The translations under genes were made by a program, and so were the position numbers. This document shows positions 1 through 6,800 of a stretch of 10,676 nt of DNA, piece by piece. Within the stretch, counting starts at the first letter, position 1. Every line of letters starts with the position of its first letter. Origin of the DNA: JAHEDH01 sp965364515 (GTDB lineage Bacteria; Actinomycetota; Acidimicrobiia; Spongiisociales; ZC4RG35); NCBI GenBank assembly GCA_965364515.1, contig CBDTXZ010000104.1:1-10676 (forward strand), read 5' to 3'. The notes under the pieces were generated by a model. That model ran no database searches and was not told where the DNA came from. It saw only the letters and a program-made list of their open reading frames with translations.

Positions 1-135
1 AGGGCCGTGCGTTACCCAGGGCCGTGCGTTACCCAGGGCCGTGCGTTACCCAGGGCCGTGCGTTACCCAGGGTCGTGCGTTACCCAGGGTCGTGCGTCGC
101 TACTCAGTCCTGTTGCTCACGGACGTGCGCTACTC
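1..135. repeat. 17-bp tandem repeat (minisatellite), truncated by the window edge
   Basis: The unit AGGGCCGTGCGTTACCC occurs head to tail at 1-17, 18-34, 35-51 and 52-68 without a mismatch. A fifth copy at 69-85 has one C-to-T change. A sixth (86-105) keeps that change, gains about 3 nt and ends in CTACTC. After 13 unrelated bases, 119-135 matches the unit at 13 of 17 positions and shares the GCTACTC ending with copy six. Copies are therefore identical at the edge and decay toward the tricorn gene, whose stop codon is at 160-162. The 17-bp period is not a multiple of three, so the array is not a protein repeat in a fixed frame. The array must continue to the left, so its full copy number cannot be seen. 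No gene is visible in 1-159. Confidence 0.95.
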
Positions 136-156
136 GTTGTTCATGCAGCACGTGAG
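116..156 (-). terminator. Imperfect hairpin just after the tricorn stop codon; possible terminator
   Basis: CTCA (116-119) plus CGTGC (124-128) can pair with GCACG plus TGAG (148-156). This makes a 9-bp stem with a 4-nt bulge and a 19-nt loop. On the minus strand it begins 3 nt after the tricorn stop codon, where a terminator would be expected. No T-run follows and the loop is large, so an intrinsic terminator is only a possibility. The left arm overlaps the decayed seventh copy of the 17-bp repeat. Confidence 0.2.
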
Positions 157-159
157 GGC

Positions 160-3100
160 TCACCCGAGACGGGGAGGCTCCGTCGAGGGTCGGACCGAGA
201 AGTCCGGCAGCACCCGATCATGCTCCACCACGAGACGCATCAGCTCATCGAGCGCCCGCTCCATCTGGGGATCTCTGCCCGCGCCGTAGTCGTGCGGGGC
301 GATCACCACCTCGATGTCGGGGTCGGTTCCGTAGTTCTCGACGGAGAACTCCACGTCGTTGAACCAGGTTCCGAACTCGGGCTGGGTCGTCACCGTCCCG
401 TCCACGAGGGACTGCTGGGGCCAGATCCCCACGACGCCTCCCCAGGTCCGGGTGCCGATGAGTGGCCCCAGATCGTGCATCTTGAAGGTGTGCGAGAAGA
501 TGTCACCGTCGGAACCAGCGAACTCGTTGGTGAGGCACACCATGGGCCCGGCGGGGGCGTCCGTCGGGAACGCTCGAGGAAGGCTCCAGCGAGTCACCCG
601 GTAACCCAACCGGTCCCGCAGCAGCTTCTGGAGGAGGAGCTGAGAGACGTTCCCACCGCGATTGAAACGCACATCGATGACCAACCCGTCTGCGGTGACC
701 TCTTGACGCCACGAGCGATGGAACTCGGCGAACCCCGGAGCTCCCATGTCGGGTATGTGGATGTACCCGCACCGGCCGTCGGTCTCCTCCCGAACCCTGC
801 TCCGATTCGACTCGACCCAATCCCGGTACCGAAGAGCGGTCTCGGACTTGAGCGGCTCGACGATCACGTTCCGCGGTCGTCTTCGACCGCGACCGACCGA
901 CAGGGTGACGGTCCGACCTCCACGGTCGACGAGCAGAGCCTCAGGGGGCGTTTCTCGATCGAGGGCCTCCCCGTCCACGGCGAGGATTCGGTCGCCCACC
1001 ACGACGTCCACACCCGACCGTGCCAGCGGAGAACGCGCCACGGGGTCCCAACTGTCACCGTGCGGAACCCTGGCGACCCGCCAGGCGCCCCTCGACCATT
1101 CGATGTCTGCTCCGAGCCGCCCCAACGTGTATCCCGGCTCGGGTCGATATTCCCCTCCGAGCTCGTAGGCGTGCGATGTCCCGAGCTCCCCCTGCATCTC
1201 CCACAGAAGATCACTGAACTCCGACCGAGTCGAGATCCGCTCCACCAGATCGAGATACCGGTCATGCACCGCCACCCAGTCCACCCCGGTCATGTCCTCG
1301 GACCAGAAATAGTCGCGCTGGAGTCGCCAGGCCTCGGTGAACATCTGCTTCCACTCGGCACCGGGGTCGACCTCGACACGGATGCGACTCATGTCGAGGA
1401 ACCCGGTGTCGCGGCCCGGGGAGTCCTTGGCGGACTTGTCGTCCTTCCACCCTGCTGCGACGACTCTCAGCTTGGAGCCGTTCCAGATGGCCAATGTCTT
1501 GCCATCTGCAGACACGTCGAATGCGGTGACCCCCTCGGCCACGGTTTCGTGGGTGTCGGTGGCGAGATCGAAAGACGACAGCGAGCCCTTGGGTCGCTCG
1601 CCGCCGATACTCGGGGTACCGAGGGCGCCGCGCACCGGATACGACAGGATGTACACCCGGCCCGCCGCCGCCCGCACGCGGAGGTGCCGTCCAGCGGGGA
1701 TCGGGAGCGATTCGACACGCTCCGAGATCCCTTCGAAGTCGATCTCCACGCCGGAGCCGGCGCTGCCCTCGGCCTTCTTCCCGTCGCCGGCCTTGGCAGC
1801 CGCCCCATTGCCACCCGGGGCACGCAGCTCCTTCGACGCAAGGCGGAACGGAACCGGCGTGTTCTCCTGAAGCGCCACGATCATCACGATCGCCGACGTC
1901 GGGAACGCGTAGTCATGAAACACCGAATCGGGGACAGGATCGAACACACGAGACGAGATGAAGTAGAGAAACCGACCATCGGGGTCGAAGGTCGGTCGCT
2001 GATCGACGAATGCCCTGGTGCCGATCGTGTGCAGCTTCCCCTCATCCGTGTCGTAGCAGAAGAGATCCTGCGTCGTCTCGGTTCTCCGGGCGCAGAATGC
2101 CAGCCACCGACCGTCCGGAGACCAGGCGGTGCCGCTGATCCAGGTGAAGGGCGACCGGTGAACCACGGTGCTCGTGCCGGCCTCGACGTCAATGACCGAC
2201 ACCTCGTGGCGGTGATTGGTCGCAGCCACCCGCGTCGCCCTCCCTTCGGCGGCGGGGGCGACATCCAGCGACCGGACCCGCCCGAGATCGAGGGCGAGCA
2301 GTCGGGAGTCGCCGGAACCGTCCACAGGGCGAACGATGAGACACTCCTCGCCCTCCTGGTCGGTGACCGAGACGATGGACTCACCGTCCGGGAGCCAAGA
2401 AGTCAGGCGGTCTCTGACCGCCGATCCCGCAGTGTGCCTGATGGGTGAACCTTCCCAGAGCGGCATGGTGTACGCGGAACCGCGGACGTCCATCACGATC
2501 GAGTGGCCCTCGGGATGCAACTCGAAGGACTCGACGAACCGACCCGGAGAGATGAATCGCCGGTTGCGCTGGGGGCGGGCCGAGGGGATGCGGACGTCGA
2601 TCCGCTCGGAGACATCGGCGGACGGATCGGTGAGGTGGAGATCGCCGCCTGCATGATGCACGATCCGCCGCCCGTCACTCGACGGATACCGCACATAGAA
2701 GTCCTCATGGTGGGTGTGTCGCCGGATGTTCCTGCCGGTCGGCGTCACCGAATACAGGTTGCCGACGCCCTCGTGATCGGACAGAAAGAACACCCGGGAG
2801 CCGACTGCCATGGGGTCGGCGAGATTCCCGGCCAGGTCGACGAGTGGCTGGAACTCGCCCGAGCCGTCGCGATCCGCCCAGATCTGTCCGGCTCGACCGC
2901 CCCGGTACCGCTTCCATCGGGCAGGATCGAAGGCGTTGCGGCCGAGCGCCATGCCGCCGGAGGGCAGATGGGTCATCGACCAGGCATGCCCGACCGGCAT
3001 GCGAGCGGCAGGGCCGCCGTCGATCGGCACGGTCCAGAGGTGGGTGAACCCGGCGAATGGCTGGTCATGGTCCGACACGACCACGACGGATTCGCCGTCG

Positions 3101-3387
3101 GGAGCCCATGCCGCGATCGAATTCACCGCTCCGAAGAAGGTCAGCCGGCGCACCTCCGACCCATCGACGTTCATGATCCAGGCGTCTTTCACACCCTCGT
3201 CTCGGCTCACATAGGCGATCTTCGATCCGTCGGGAGAGAGGCGCGGCCGGCTGATCGAGCCTGGGTTGGCCGTGATGCGGTGCGCAGTCCCCCCCGATGC
3301 GTGGACCGACCAGAGGTCGTCTTCGGCGACGAAGACGACGAGGTCACCTGCGATCGTCGGATGGCGGAGATAGGCGGATGGGCTCAC
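160..3387 (-). CDS. Tricorn protease homologue (peptidase family S41), full length
   Basis: This is a 1075-residue cytosolic serine protease of the tricorn family, which degrades oligopeptides released by the proteasome or other ATP-dependent proteases. Residues 1-500 carry beta-propeller repeats with SPDG/APDG/DPDG turns (for example 51-54, 95-98, 423-426). A Gly/Ala/Lys-rich linker lies at about 523-546. Propeller-like sequence follows to about 650, then a helical segment (about 678-735), a PDZ-like region (about 755-845) and the S41 core (about 870-1035). The catalytic set known from Thermoplasma tricorn is recognisable: Ser738-His739 in GTSHAYE, nucleophile Ser959 in NEFAGSDGD, and Glu1017 in SVENYG. 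Length fits the family (about 1,050-1,100 residues) and there is no signal peptide. The start is GTG at 3387, with a weak GAGAG upstream. It lies 43 nt after the hydrolase stop and is probably last in that operon. The enzyme looks intact. Confidence 0.94.
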   Translation of the reverse strand: MSPSAYLRHPTIAGDLVVFVAEDDLWSVHASGGTAHRITANPGSISRPRLSPDGSKIAYVSRDEGVKDAWIMNVDGSEVRRLTFFGAVNSIAAWAPDGESVVVVSDHDQPFAGFTHLWTVPIDGGPAARMPVGHAWSMTHLPSGGMALGRNAFDPARWKRYRGGRAGQIWADRDGSGEFQPLVDLAGNLADPMAVGSRVFFLSDHEGVGNLYSVTPTGRNIRRHTHHEDFYVRYPSSDGRRIVHHAGGDLHLTDPSADVSERIDVRIPSARPQRNRRFISPGRFVESFELHPEGHSIVMDVRGSAYTMPLWEGSPIRHTAGSAVRDRLTSWLPDGESIVSVTDQEGEECLIVRPVDGSGDSRLLALDLGRVRSLDVAPAAEGRATRVAATNHRHEVSVIDVEAGTSTVVHRSPFTWISGTAWSPDGRWLAFCARRTETTQDLFCYDTDEGKLHTIGTRAFVDQRPTFDPDGRFLYFISSRVFDPVPDSVFHDYAFPTSAIVMIVALQENTPVPFRLASKELRAPGGNGAAAKAGDGKKAEGSAGSGVEIDFEGISERVESLPIPAGRHLRVRAAAGRVYILSYPVRGALGTPSIGGERPKGSLSSFDLATDTHETVAEGVTAFDVSADGKTLAIWNGSKLRVVAAGWKDDKSAKDSPGRDTGFLDMSRIRVEVDPGAEWKQMFTEAWRLQRDYFWSEDMTGVDWVAVHDRYLDLVERISTRSEFSDLLWEMQGELGTSHAYELGGEYRPEPGYTLGRLGADIEWSRGAWRVARVPHGDSWDPVARSPLARSGVDVVVGDRILAVDGEALDRETPPEALLVDRGGRTVTLSVGRGRRRPRNVIVEPLKSETALRYRDWVESNRSRVREETDGRCGYIHIPDMGAPGFAEFHRSWRQEVTADGLVIDVRFNRGGNVSQLLLQKLLRDRLGYRVTRWSLPRAFPTDAPAGPMVCLTNEFAGSDGDIFSHTFKMHDLGPLIGTRTWGGVVGIWPQQSLVDGTVTTQPEFGTWFNDVEFSVENYGTDPDIEVVIAPHDYGAGRDPQMERALDELMRLVVEHDRVLPDFSVRPSTEPPRLG

Positions 3388-3400
3388 TGGACTGCTCTCG

Positions 3401-3420
3401 GTCGGTTTCGCGGAACCGAC
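3401..3420. promoter_or_regulatory. Perfect 7-bp inverted repeat between the hydrolase stop and the tricorn start
   Basis: GTCGGTT (3401-3407) and AACCGAC (3414-3420) are exact reverse complements around a 6-nt loop. The dyad fills much of the 43-nt gap between the hydrolase stop (3431) and the tricorn GTG (3387), ending 13 nt before the start. No T-run follows on the minus strand, so it does not look like an intrinsic terminator. It could be an operator for an internal tricorn promoter, or an mRNA hairpin that adjusts processing or translation. The pairing is seen; the function is a guess. Confidence 0.4.
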
Positions 3421-3430
3421 GCTACCCGGA

Positions 3431-4348
3431 TCAGCCGGCGAGGAAGTCGAGCACGGTCAACTCGTAGGAGGCGGGATCCGCATCCAGCGAACCGACGTGA
3501 CCGGCACCCTCCACGAGCACCAGTCGCACCAGATCGGATCTCAGCTCAGCCAGTTCCGTGCTCACCTCGACCGGTACCTCCATGTCCTCGCTGCCGTGGA
3601 ACACGAGGATCGGCGTCGACAGAGCCTGGGTGCGCTCGAGATAGTCGAAGCTTCGCCAGTTGACGTCCGACCGGAGCGCAGCGAAGAAGGTCGCAGCCGA
3701 GGTGACCGTGAACGGGATCGGGAGTCCGATCAGGTCGTCCTGTGACAGGCGGAAGTCGACCGTCTGTTCGAGATCGAGGTTCGGGGAGTCGAACACCATG
3801 GCCGTGACGGTGCCGATCGGCTGGCGGACGGCATATGCCATCGAGATCGCCGCTCCCGCCCCGTACCCGTAGAGGACGATGTCGGTCGCTCCCTCTTCGC
3901 GTGCGAACTCCACCGCCGCGGCGAGATCTTCTCGCTCGGTCACGCCGTAGCGATAGCTCCCCGAGGGGTCGGAGGGCTGGCCGGGGTCGTTGCGGTAGGC
4001 GATGGCCATCTGGTGATACCCGGCATCGTCGAGAAAAGCCATCGACCCGAGCGCCTGGGCGCGATCTGCCGACACGCCGTGGACGTGAATGACCCACTCA
4101 GAGCGTGTCCCGTCGGTGACCCAGGCGTCCATCGGACCGAGCGAGGACTGATACTCGACCTCGGTCACGTCGAGGCCGACCGGATCGGCCGGGCCCTCGG
4201 TCGCCGACGGGGTGAAGACGTCATCGATGATCCGCCCGGACAGCACCCAACCGCCGAAGACGTGCACGGCGAGGGCGGCGACCACGAGGAAGAACAGGAA
4301 GCCGCGCCAGGCGCGCGAGGGGAGAGATCGTTCGTTCACGGCCAGCAT
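3431..4348 (-). CDS. Membrane-anchored alpha/beta-hydrolase-fold protein lacking the nucleophilic Ser
   Basis: A 305-residue protein. Residues 16-36 form one hydrophobic helix behind a basic N-terminus (RAWR), so it is probably a signal anchor with the hydrolase domain outside the membrane. The fold is recognised from the HVHG oxyanion-hole motif (88-91), the strand and elbow around 157-166, HGSED (251-255) carrying the usual acid (Asp255), and GAGH (281-284) carrying the usual His284. The phrase AYRNDPG (117-123) resembles an actinobacterial hydrolase family I know. The elbow reads G-Y-G-A-G (161-165): the nucleophile position, 163, is Gly (codon GGG at 3862-3860) where family members have Ser. 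The protein may be a pseudo-enzyme or a binding protein, or may use another residue such as Ser169. The start is ATG at 4348 without a good Shine-Dalgarno site; the GTG at codon 4 is an alternative. It lies 45 nt after the USP/CBS gene and 43 nt before tricorn. Confidence 0.85.
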   Translation of the reverse strand: MLAVNERSLPSRAWRGFLFFLVVAALAVHVFGGWVLSGRIIDDVFTPSATEGPADPVGLDVTEVEYQSSLGPMDAWVTDGTRSEWVIHVHGVSADRAQALGSMAFLDDAGYHQMAIAYRNDPGQPSDPSGSYRYGVTEREDLAAAVEFAREEGATDIVLYGYGAGAAISMAYAVRQPIGTVTAMVFDSPNLDLEQTVDFRLSQDDLIGLPIPFTVTSAATFFAALRSDVNWRSFDYLERTQALSTPILVFHGSEDMEVPVEVSTELAELRSDLVRLVLVEGAGHVGSLDADPASYELTVLDFLAG

Positions 4349-4393
4349 TGTTGCCGAGAGCGGCCCGCGAGTCCAGATTCGCGCAGTGTGGAG

Positions 4394-5299
4394 TCAGCCC
4401 GGGAACGTGATGCTGCCGACGAGATGACCCTCTTCGTCGGTGACGGGTATCGGCTCGGAACCGAAACGCTCGGCAAGCGCCGCGGCTTCCGAAATCGGCG
4501 CGTCGACCGCAACGCTCACCGGCTCCTCCATGACGTCACGAACCAGGGTGGACGGGTCAGAGCGCTGAAGAACGGATCGATCCACGATCCCCGTGAGGAC
4601 GGCCCGATCGGCGACCGCGAGGATCTGCTCCTCGTGGATCCGGAGAATGTCACCGACCTCGCGGAGCCCTCCGACGAAGACGGGGTCCGACATCGCGTTG
4701 AACACCCGCTCCTCGGTGGCCTGCACCACGATCACCCCGGCGGATGCCCGCTTGCGAAGGCGGGCACCCTGTCCGAAGAACGTCCGCTGAAGCCACGAGC
4801 CGCCCGGTGCGCCGATGACCAGCGCACTGTGGTCGGGGAGCTGGTCGATGATTCCGTCGGCATCACTCGCCTCGATCATCCGGTATTCGAGGCCGGGCAC
4901 TTCGTGATAGAGGCGCTCCACCCAGCTGAGCGCCTCCGCCTGCGTCTCGTCGTCCATGTATGCACAGACCATCAGCGACTTGACCCCCATCGCTTCGCCG
5001 AGGCGGCGTGCGATCCGGGCAGCCAGCGGTGAGTGCGGACCGCCCGAGACGGCGGCGACGACCCACTCGGTGCTGTCCGGATCGAATCCGTTCGGCACCA
5101 CTTGCGACGCGACCTCGAGTCCCGAACTGAGCCGTCGACCGACCACGAGGTCGGTCCTGTGCTTCTGGCAGGCCTCAGAGAGGTCGCCCTTGACCCGGAT
5201 CGAGGGAACCATCGACAGCACGTCTGCGAGGTCGGCACAGCCCTCGCCCCGCGTGTAGACGACCGGAGCAGGTTGAAACGGATTGTCGAAGCGCCTCAT
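4394..5299 (-). CDS. Universal stress (USP-like) domain fused to a tandem CBS pair
   Basis: A 301-residue soluble protein, probably an adenine-nucleotide-responsive regulator. Residues 1-75 are a short N-terminal region I do not recognise. Residues 79-193 look like a USP fold: strand WVVAAVS (79-85), then a nucleotide-loop signature G-2X-G-9X-G (Gly163, Gly166, Gly176) and the closing strand GVIVVQA. Where USP proteins usually have Ser or Thr after the last Gly, this one has Gln177. Residues about 200-300 form two CBS motifs: NAMSDPVFV through AVLTGIVD, and DVMEEPVSV through GHLVGSITF. CBS pairs commonly bind AMP, ATP or related ligands. I chose ATG 5299 (MRRFDNP); 5311 is also possible. A longer reading from 5398 would overlap the start of pntAA and is unlikely. 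It is first in the minus-strand cluster and divergent from pntAA. The partner or target is unknown. Confidence 0.82.
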   Translation of the reverse strand: MRRFDNPFQPAPVVYTRGEGCADLADVLSMVPSIRVKGDLSEACQKHRTDLVVGRRLSSGLEVASQVVPNGFDPDSTEWVVAAVSGGPHSPLAARIARRLGEAMGVKSLMVCAYMDDETQAEALSWVERLYHEVPGLEYRMIEASDADGIIDQLPDHSALVIGAPGGSWLQRTFFGQGARLRKRASAGVIVVQATEERVFNAMSDPVFVGGLREVGDILRIHEEQILAVADRAVLTGIVDRSVLQRSDPSTLVRDVMEEPVSVAVDAPISEAAALAERFGSEPIPVTDEEGHLVGSITFPG

Positions 5300-5390
5300 G
5301 CAACCGAACATAGCGCAGATCGACGTTTGCACCAGAGGCTCATTCACCCGACTCAGAGGATCGCAGCGGCCGCGGTAACGTGAAAGCTCG
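5300..5390. promoter_or_regulatory. Divergent intergenic region with weak promoter candidates both ways
   Basis: These 91 nt separate the USP/CBS start from the pntAA start, so promoters for both clusters should lie here. On the plus strand, TAACGT (5376-5381) sits 9 nt before the pntAA ATG. It could be a -10 box giving a nearly leaderless mRNA, which fits the lack of a strong Shine-Dalgarno site (only GAAAG). On the minus strand, TATGTT (5312 to 5307) could act the same way for the ATG at 5299. No convincing -35 boxes are seen for either. A GCGGCCGC palindrome lies near 5366-5373. Confidence 0.35.
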
Positions 5391-6512
5391 ATGCGCATCG
5401 GTGTCCCCGCTCAACAAACAGAAGACGAGGCTCGGGTGGCGATCACGCCCGACGTCGCAAAGCGCCTGATCGGCGCAGGCCACGACGTCGTCGTCGAAGC
5501 AGATGCGGGCCGCAAAGCGGGATACACCGACGACGACTACCGATCGGCCGGGGCAACCGTCGCCGCAGACCGAGACGCCTGGAGCTGCGAGTTCGTCGCG
5601 ACGATCGAGCGCCCCGCCCCCGAACTCCTCACCGCATCCAGTGTCGTCATCGGCCTCATGGCCCCCTTCGACGAGCCGGAGGCGATGCAACCGCTCGCCA
5701 CCACAGGAGCCACCGTCTTCGCCCTCGAGGCAGTGCCTCGCACGTCACGAGCCCAGACGGTCGATGCCCTGTCGTCACAAGCCGCAGTCGCCGGGTACCA
5801 GGCTGTTCTCGAGGCCGCCGCGGCATGCGATCGCTTCTTCCCGATGCTCACCACGGCGGCCGGCACGATCAGACCGTCGAAGGTCGTCGTGCTGGGAGCC
5901 GGCGTCGCCGGGCTCCAGGCGATCGCCACCGCGAAGCGGCTCGGTGCCGTTGTGTCGGCCTTCGACGTCCGCTCGGCGGCCGCCGAACAAGTGGAGAGCC
6001 TCGGAGCGTCCTTCATCGAGATCGAGACCGAGCCACAGGACGCCTCCGAGAGCGGTGGCTACGCCAGGGAGGTCGCGGCCGATCAGCAACAACGGATCAT
6101 CGACGGATTGTCCCCCCATCTCGTCGACGCGGACGCCATCATCACGACTGCCGCCATCCCGGGCAGACCGGCACCGTTGCTCATCGAGGCGGACACCGTT
6201 CATGCCATGAGGCCAGGCTCGGTGATCGTCGACGTGTCGGCGTCCACGGGAGGCAACTGCGCGCTCACACGTCCGGGTGAGAACGTCGACGTCGATGGCG
6301 TACACATCATCGGTGTCACCGACCTCGTATCGAGGGTCGCCAATCATGCCTCTCAGATGTATGCCCGGAACATCATGTCCTTCATCGAACTGATCTCCGA
6401 TCCAGAAACGGCCGAGCTCCGACTCGACTACTCGGACGACATCGTCGACGGAGCGTGCATCTCCCGCGACGGCGAGGTGGTTCACCCCAGACTCCGACCA
6501 GAAGGCACCTGA
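5391..6512 (+). CDS. pntAA: NAD(P) transhydrogenase subunit alpha part 1 (NAD(H)-binding domain I)
   Basis: This is the soluble 373-residue dI subunit of the proton-translocating transhydrogenase (NADH + NADP+ + proton influx to NAD+ + NADPH). It binds NAD(H) and passes hydride to dIII of PntB. The N-terminus MRIGVP, RVAITP (15-20) and the helix R117-x4-Q122-x2-D125-x2-S128 match the residues known to line the nucleotide site in Rhodospirillum dI. A Rossmann loop GAGVAG is at 169-174, and FDVRSAAAEQVESLGA follows as is typical. AAIPGRPAP (254-262) and the segment ending CALTRPGE (290-297) close the domain. There is no membrane segment, so the alpha chain is split as in Rhodospirillum and Thermus rather than fused as in E. 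coli. ATG 5391 is the natural start. The stop lies 3 nt before pntAB. Confidence 0.96.
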   Translation: MRIGVPAQQTEDEARVAITPDVAKRLIGAGHDVVVEADAGRKAGYTDDDYRSAGATVAADRDAWSCEFVATIERPAPELLTASSVVIGLMAPFDEPEAMQPLATTGATVFALEAVPRTSRAQTVDALSSQAAVAGYQAVLEAAAACDRFFPMLTTAAGTIRPSKVVVLGAGVAGLQAIATAKRLGAVVSAFDVRSAAAEQVESLGASFIEIETEPQDASESGGYAREVAADQQQRIIDGLSPHLVDADAIITTAAIPGRPAPLLIEADTVHAMRPGSVIVDVSASTGGNCALTRPGENVDVDGVHIIGVTDLVSRVANHASQMYARNIMSFIELISDPETAELRLDYSDDIVDGACISRDGEVVHPRLRPEGT

Positions 6513-6515
6513 CAG

Positions 6516-6800
6516 ATGGAAGCCCTCCTCATCCCGATCACCGTGTTCCTCCTCGCCGGCTTCGTCGGCTTCGAGTTGATCACCAAGGTGCCACCCACCC
6601 TGCACACACCGCTCATGTCGGGCGCGAACGCGATCTCCGGCATCACCATCGTCGGAGCGATCATCGCAGCCGGAACGTCGGCTGGAACGATCTCGACGAT
6701 CCTCGGATTCATCGCCGTCGTGTTCGCAAGCATCAACGTCGTCGGCGGCTTCCTCGTCACCGACCGGATGCTCGAGATGTTCAAGCGAGACGACCGATGA
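6516..6800 (+). CDS. pntAB: NAD(P) transhydrogenase subunit alpha part 2 (membrane domain II)
   Basis: A 94-residue inner-membrane subunit with three predicted helices (about 4-22, 39-53, 59-82). It matches the C-terminal membrane part of E. coli PntA: HTPLMS (30-35), NAISGI (38-43), and FIAVVFASIN through the GGF-VT-RML-MF pattern near the end. With PntB it forms the proton-conducting domain. Position 41 is Ser, as in E. coli; from memory, the Thermus enzyme has its channel His at the equivalent site. Together with Asn91 in PntB this leaves the channel without either known histidine. The start is 3 nt after the pntAA stop, with a possible AGAAGG ribosome site at 6500-6505. Its last codons overlap pntB by 4 nt (ATGA), implying translational coupling. 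Confidence 0.95.
   Translation: MEALLIPITVFLLAGFVGFELITKVPPTLHTPLMSGANAISGITIVGAIIAAGTSAGTISTILGFIAVVFASINVVGGFLVTDRMLEMFKRDDR

Noticed and set aside
1..135. CRISPR array
   Set aside because: The units are 17 bp and directly adjacent with no spacers, so this is a minisatellite.
7..2448. Very long plus-strand open frame (813 codons) opposite tricorn
   Set aside because: It is antisense to a fully motif-supported tricorn gene, its first codons are the 17-bp repeat, and its translation is Arg/Pro/Gly/His-rich with no domain. Long antisense frames are expected at this GC content.
2503..3663. 386-codon plus-strand frame spanning the tricorn N-terminus and the hydrolase end
   Set aside because: It crosses two real opposite-strand genes and their intergenic gap, with low-complexity Arg/Pro composition and no motif.
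4349..4393. Short CGCGA/TCGCG inverted repeat in the gap between the USP/CBS and hydrolase genes
   Set aside because: Arms are only 5 bp with an 8-nt loop and no T-run; not distinguishable from chance at this GC content.
4013..5032. 339-codon plus-strand frame over the hydrolase and USP/CBS genes
   Set aside because: It spans two supported minus-strand genes and the gap between them and shows no recognisable domain.
5300..5398. Upstream extension of the USP/CBS protein to 5398
   Set aside because: It would overlap the pntAA start and use all the space needed for both promoters; the added residues carry no motif.
6455..6796. N-terminal extension of PntB to 6455
   Set aside because: It lies over pntAA and pntAB in another frame; ATG 6797 gives the standard PntB length and N-terminus.
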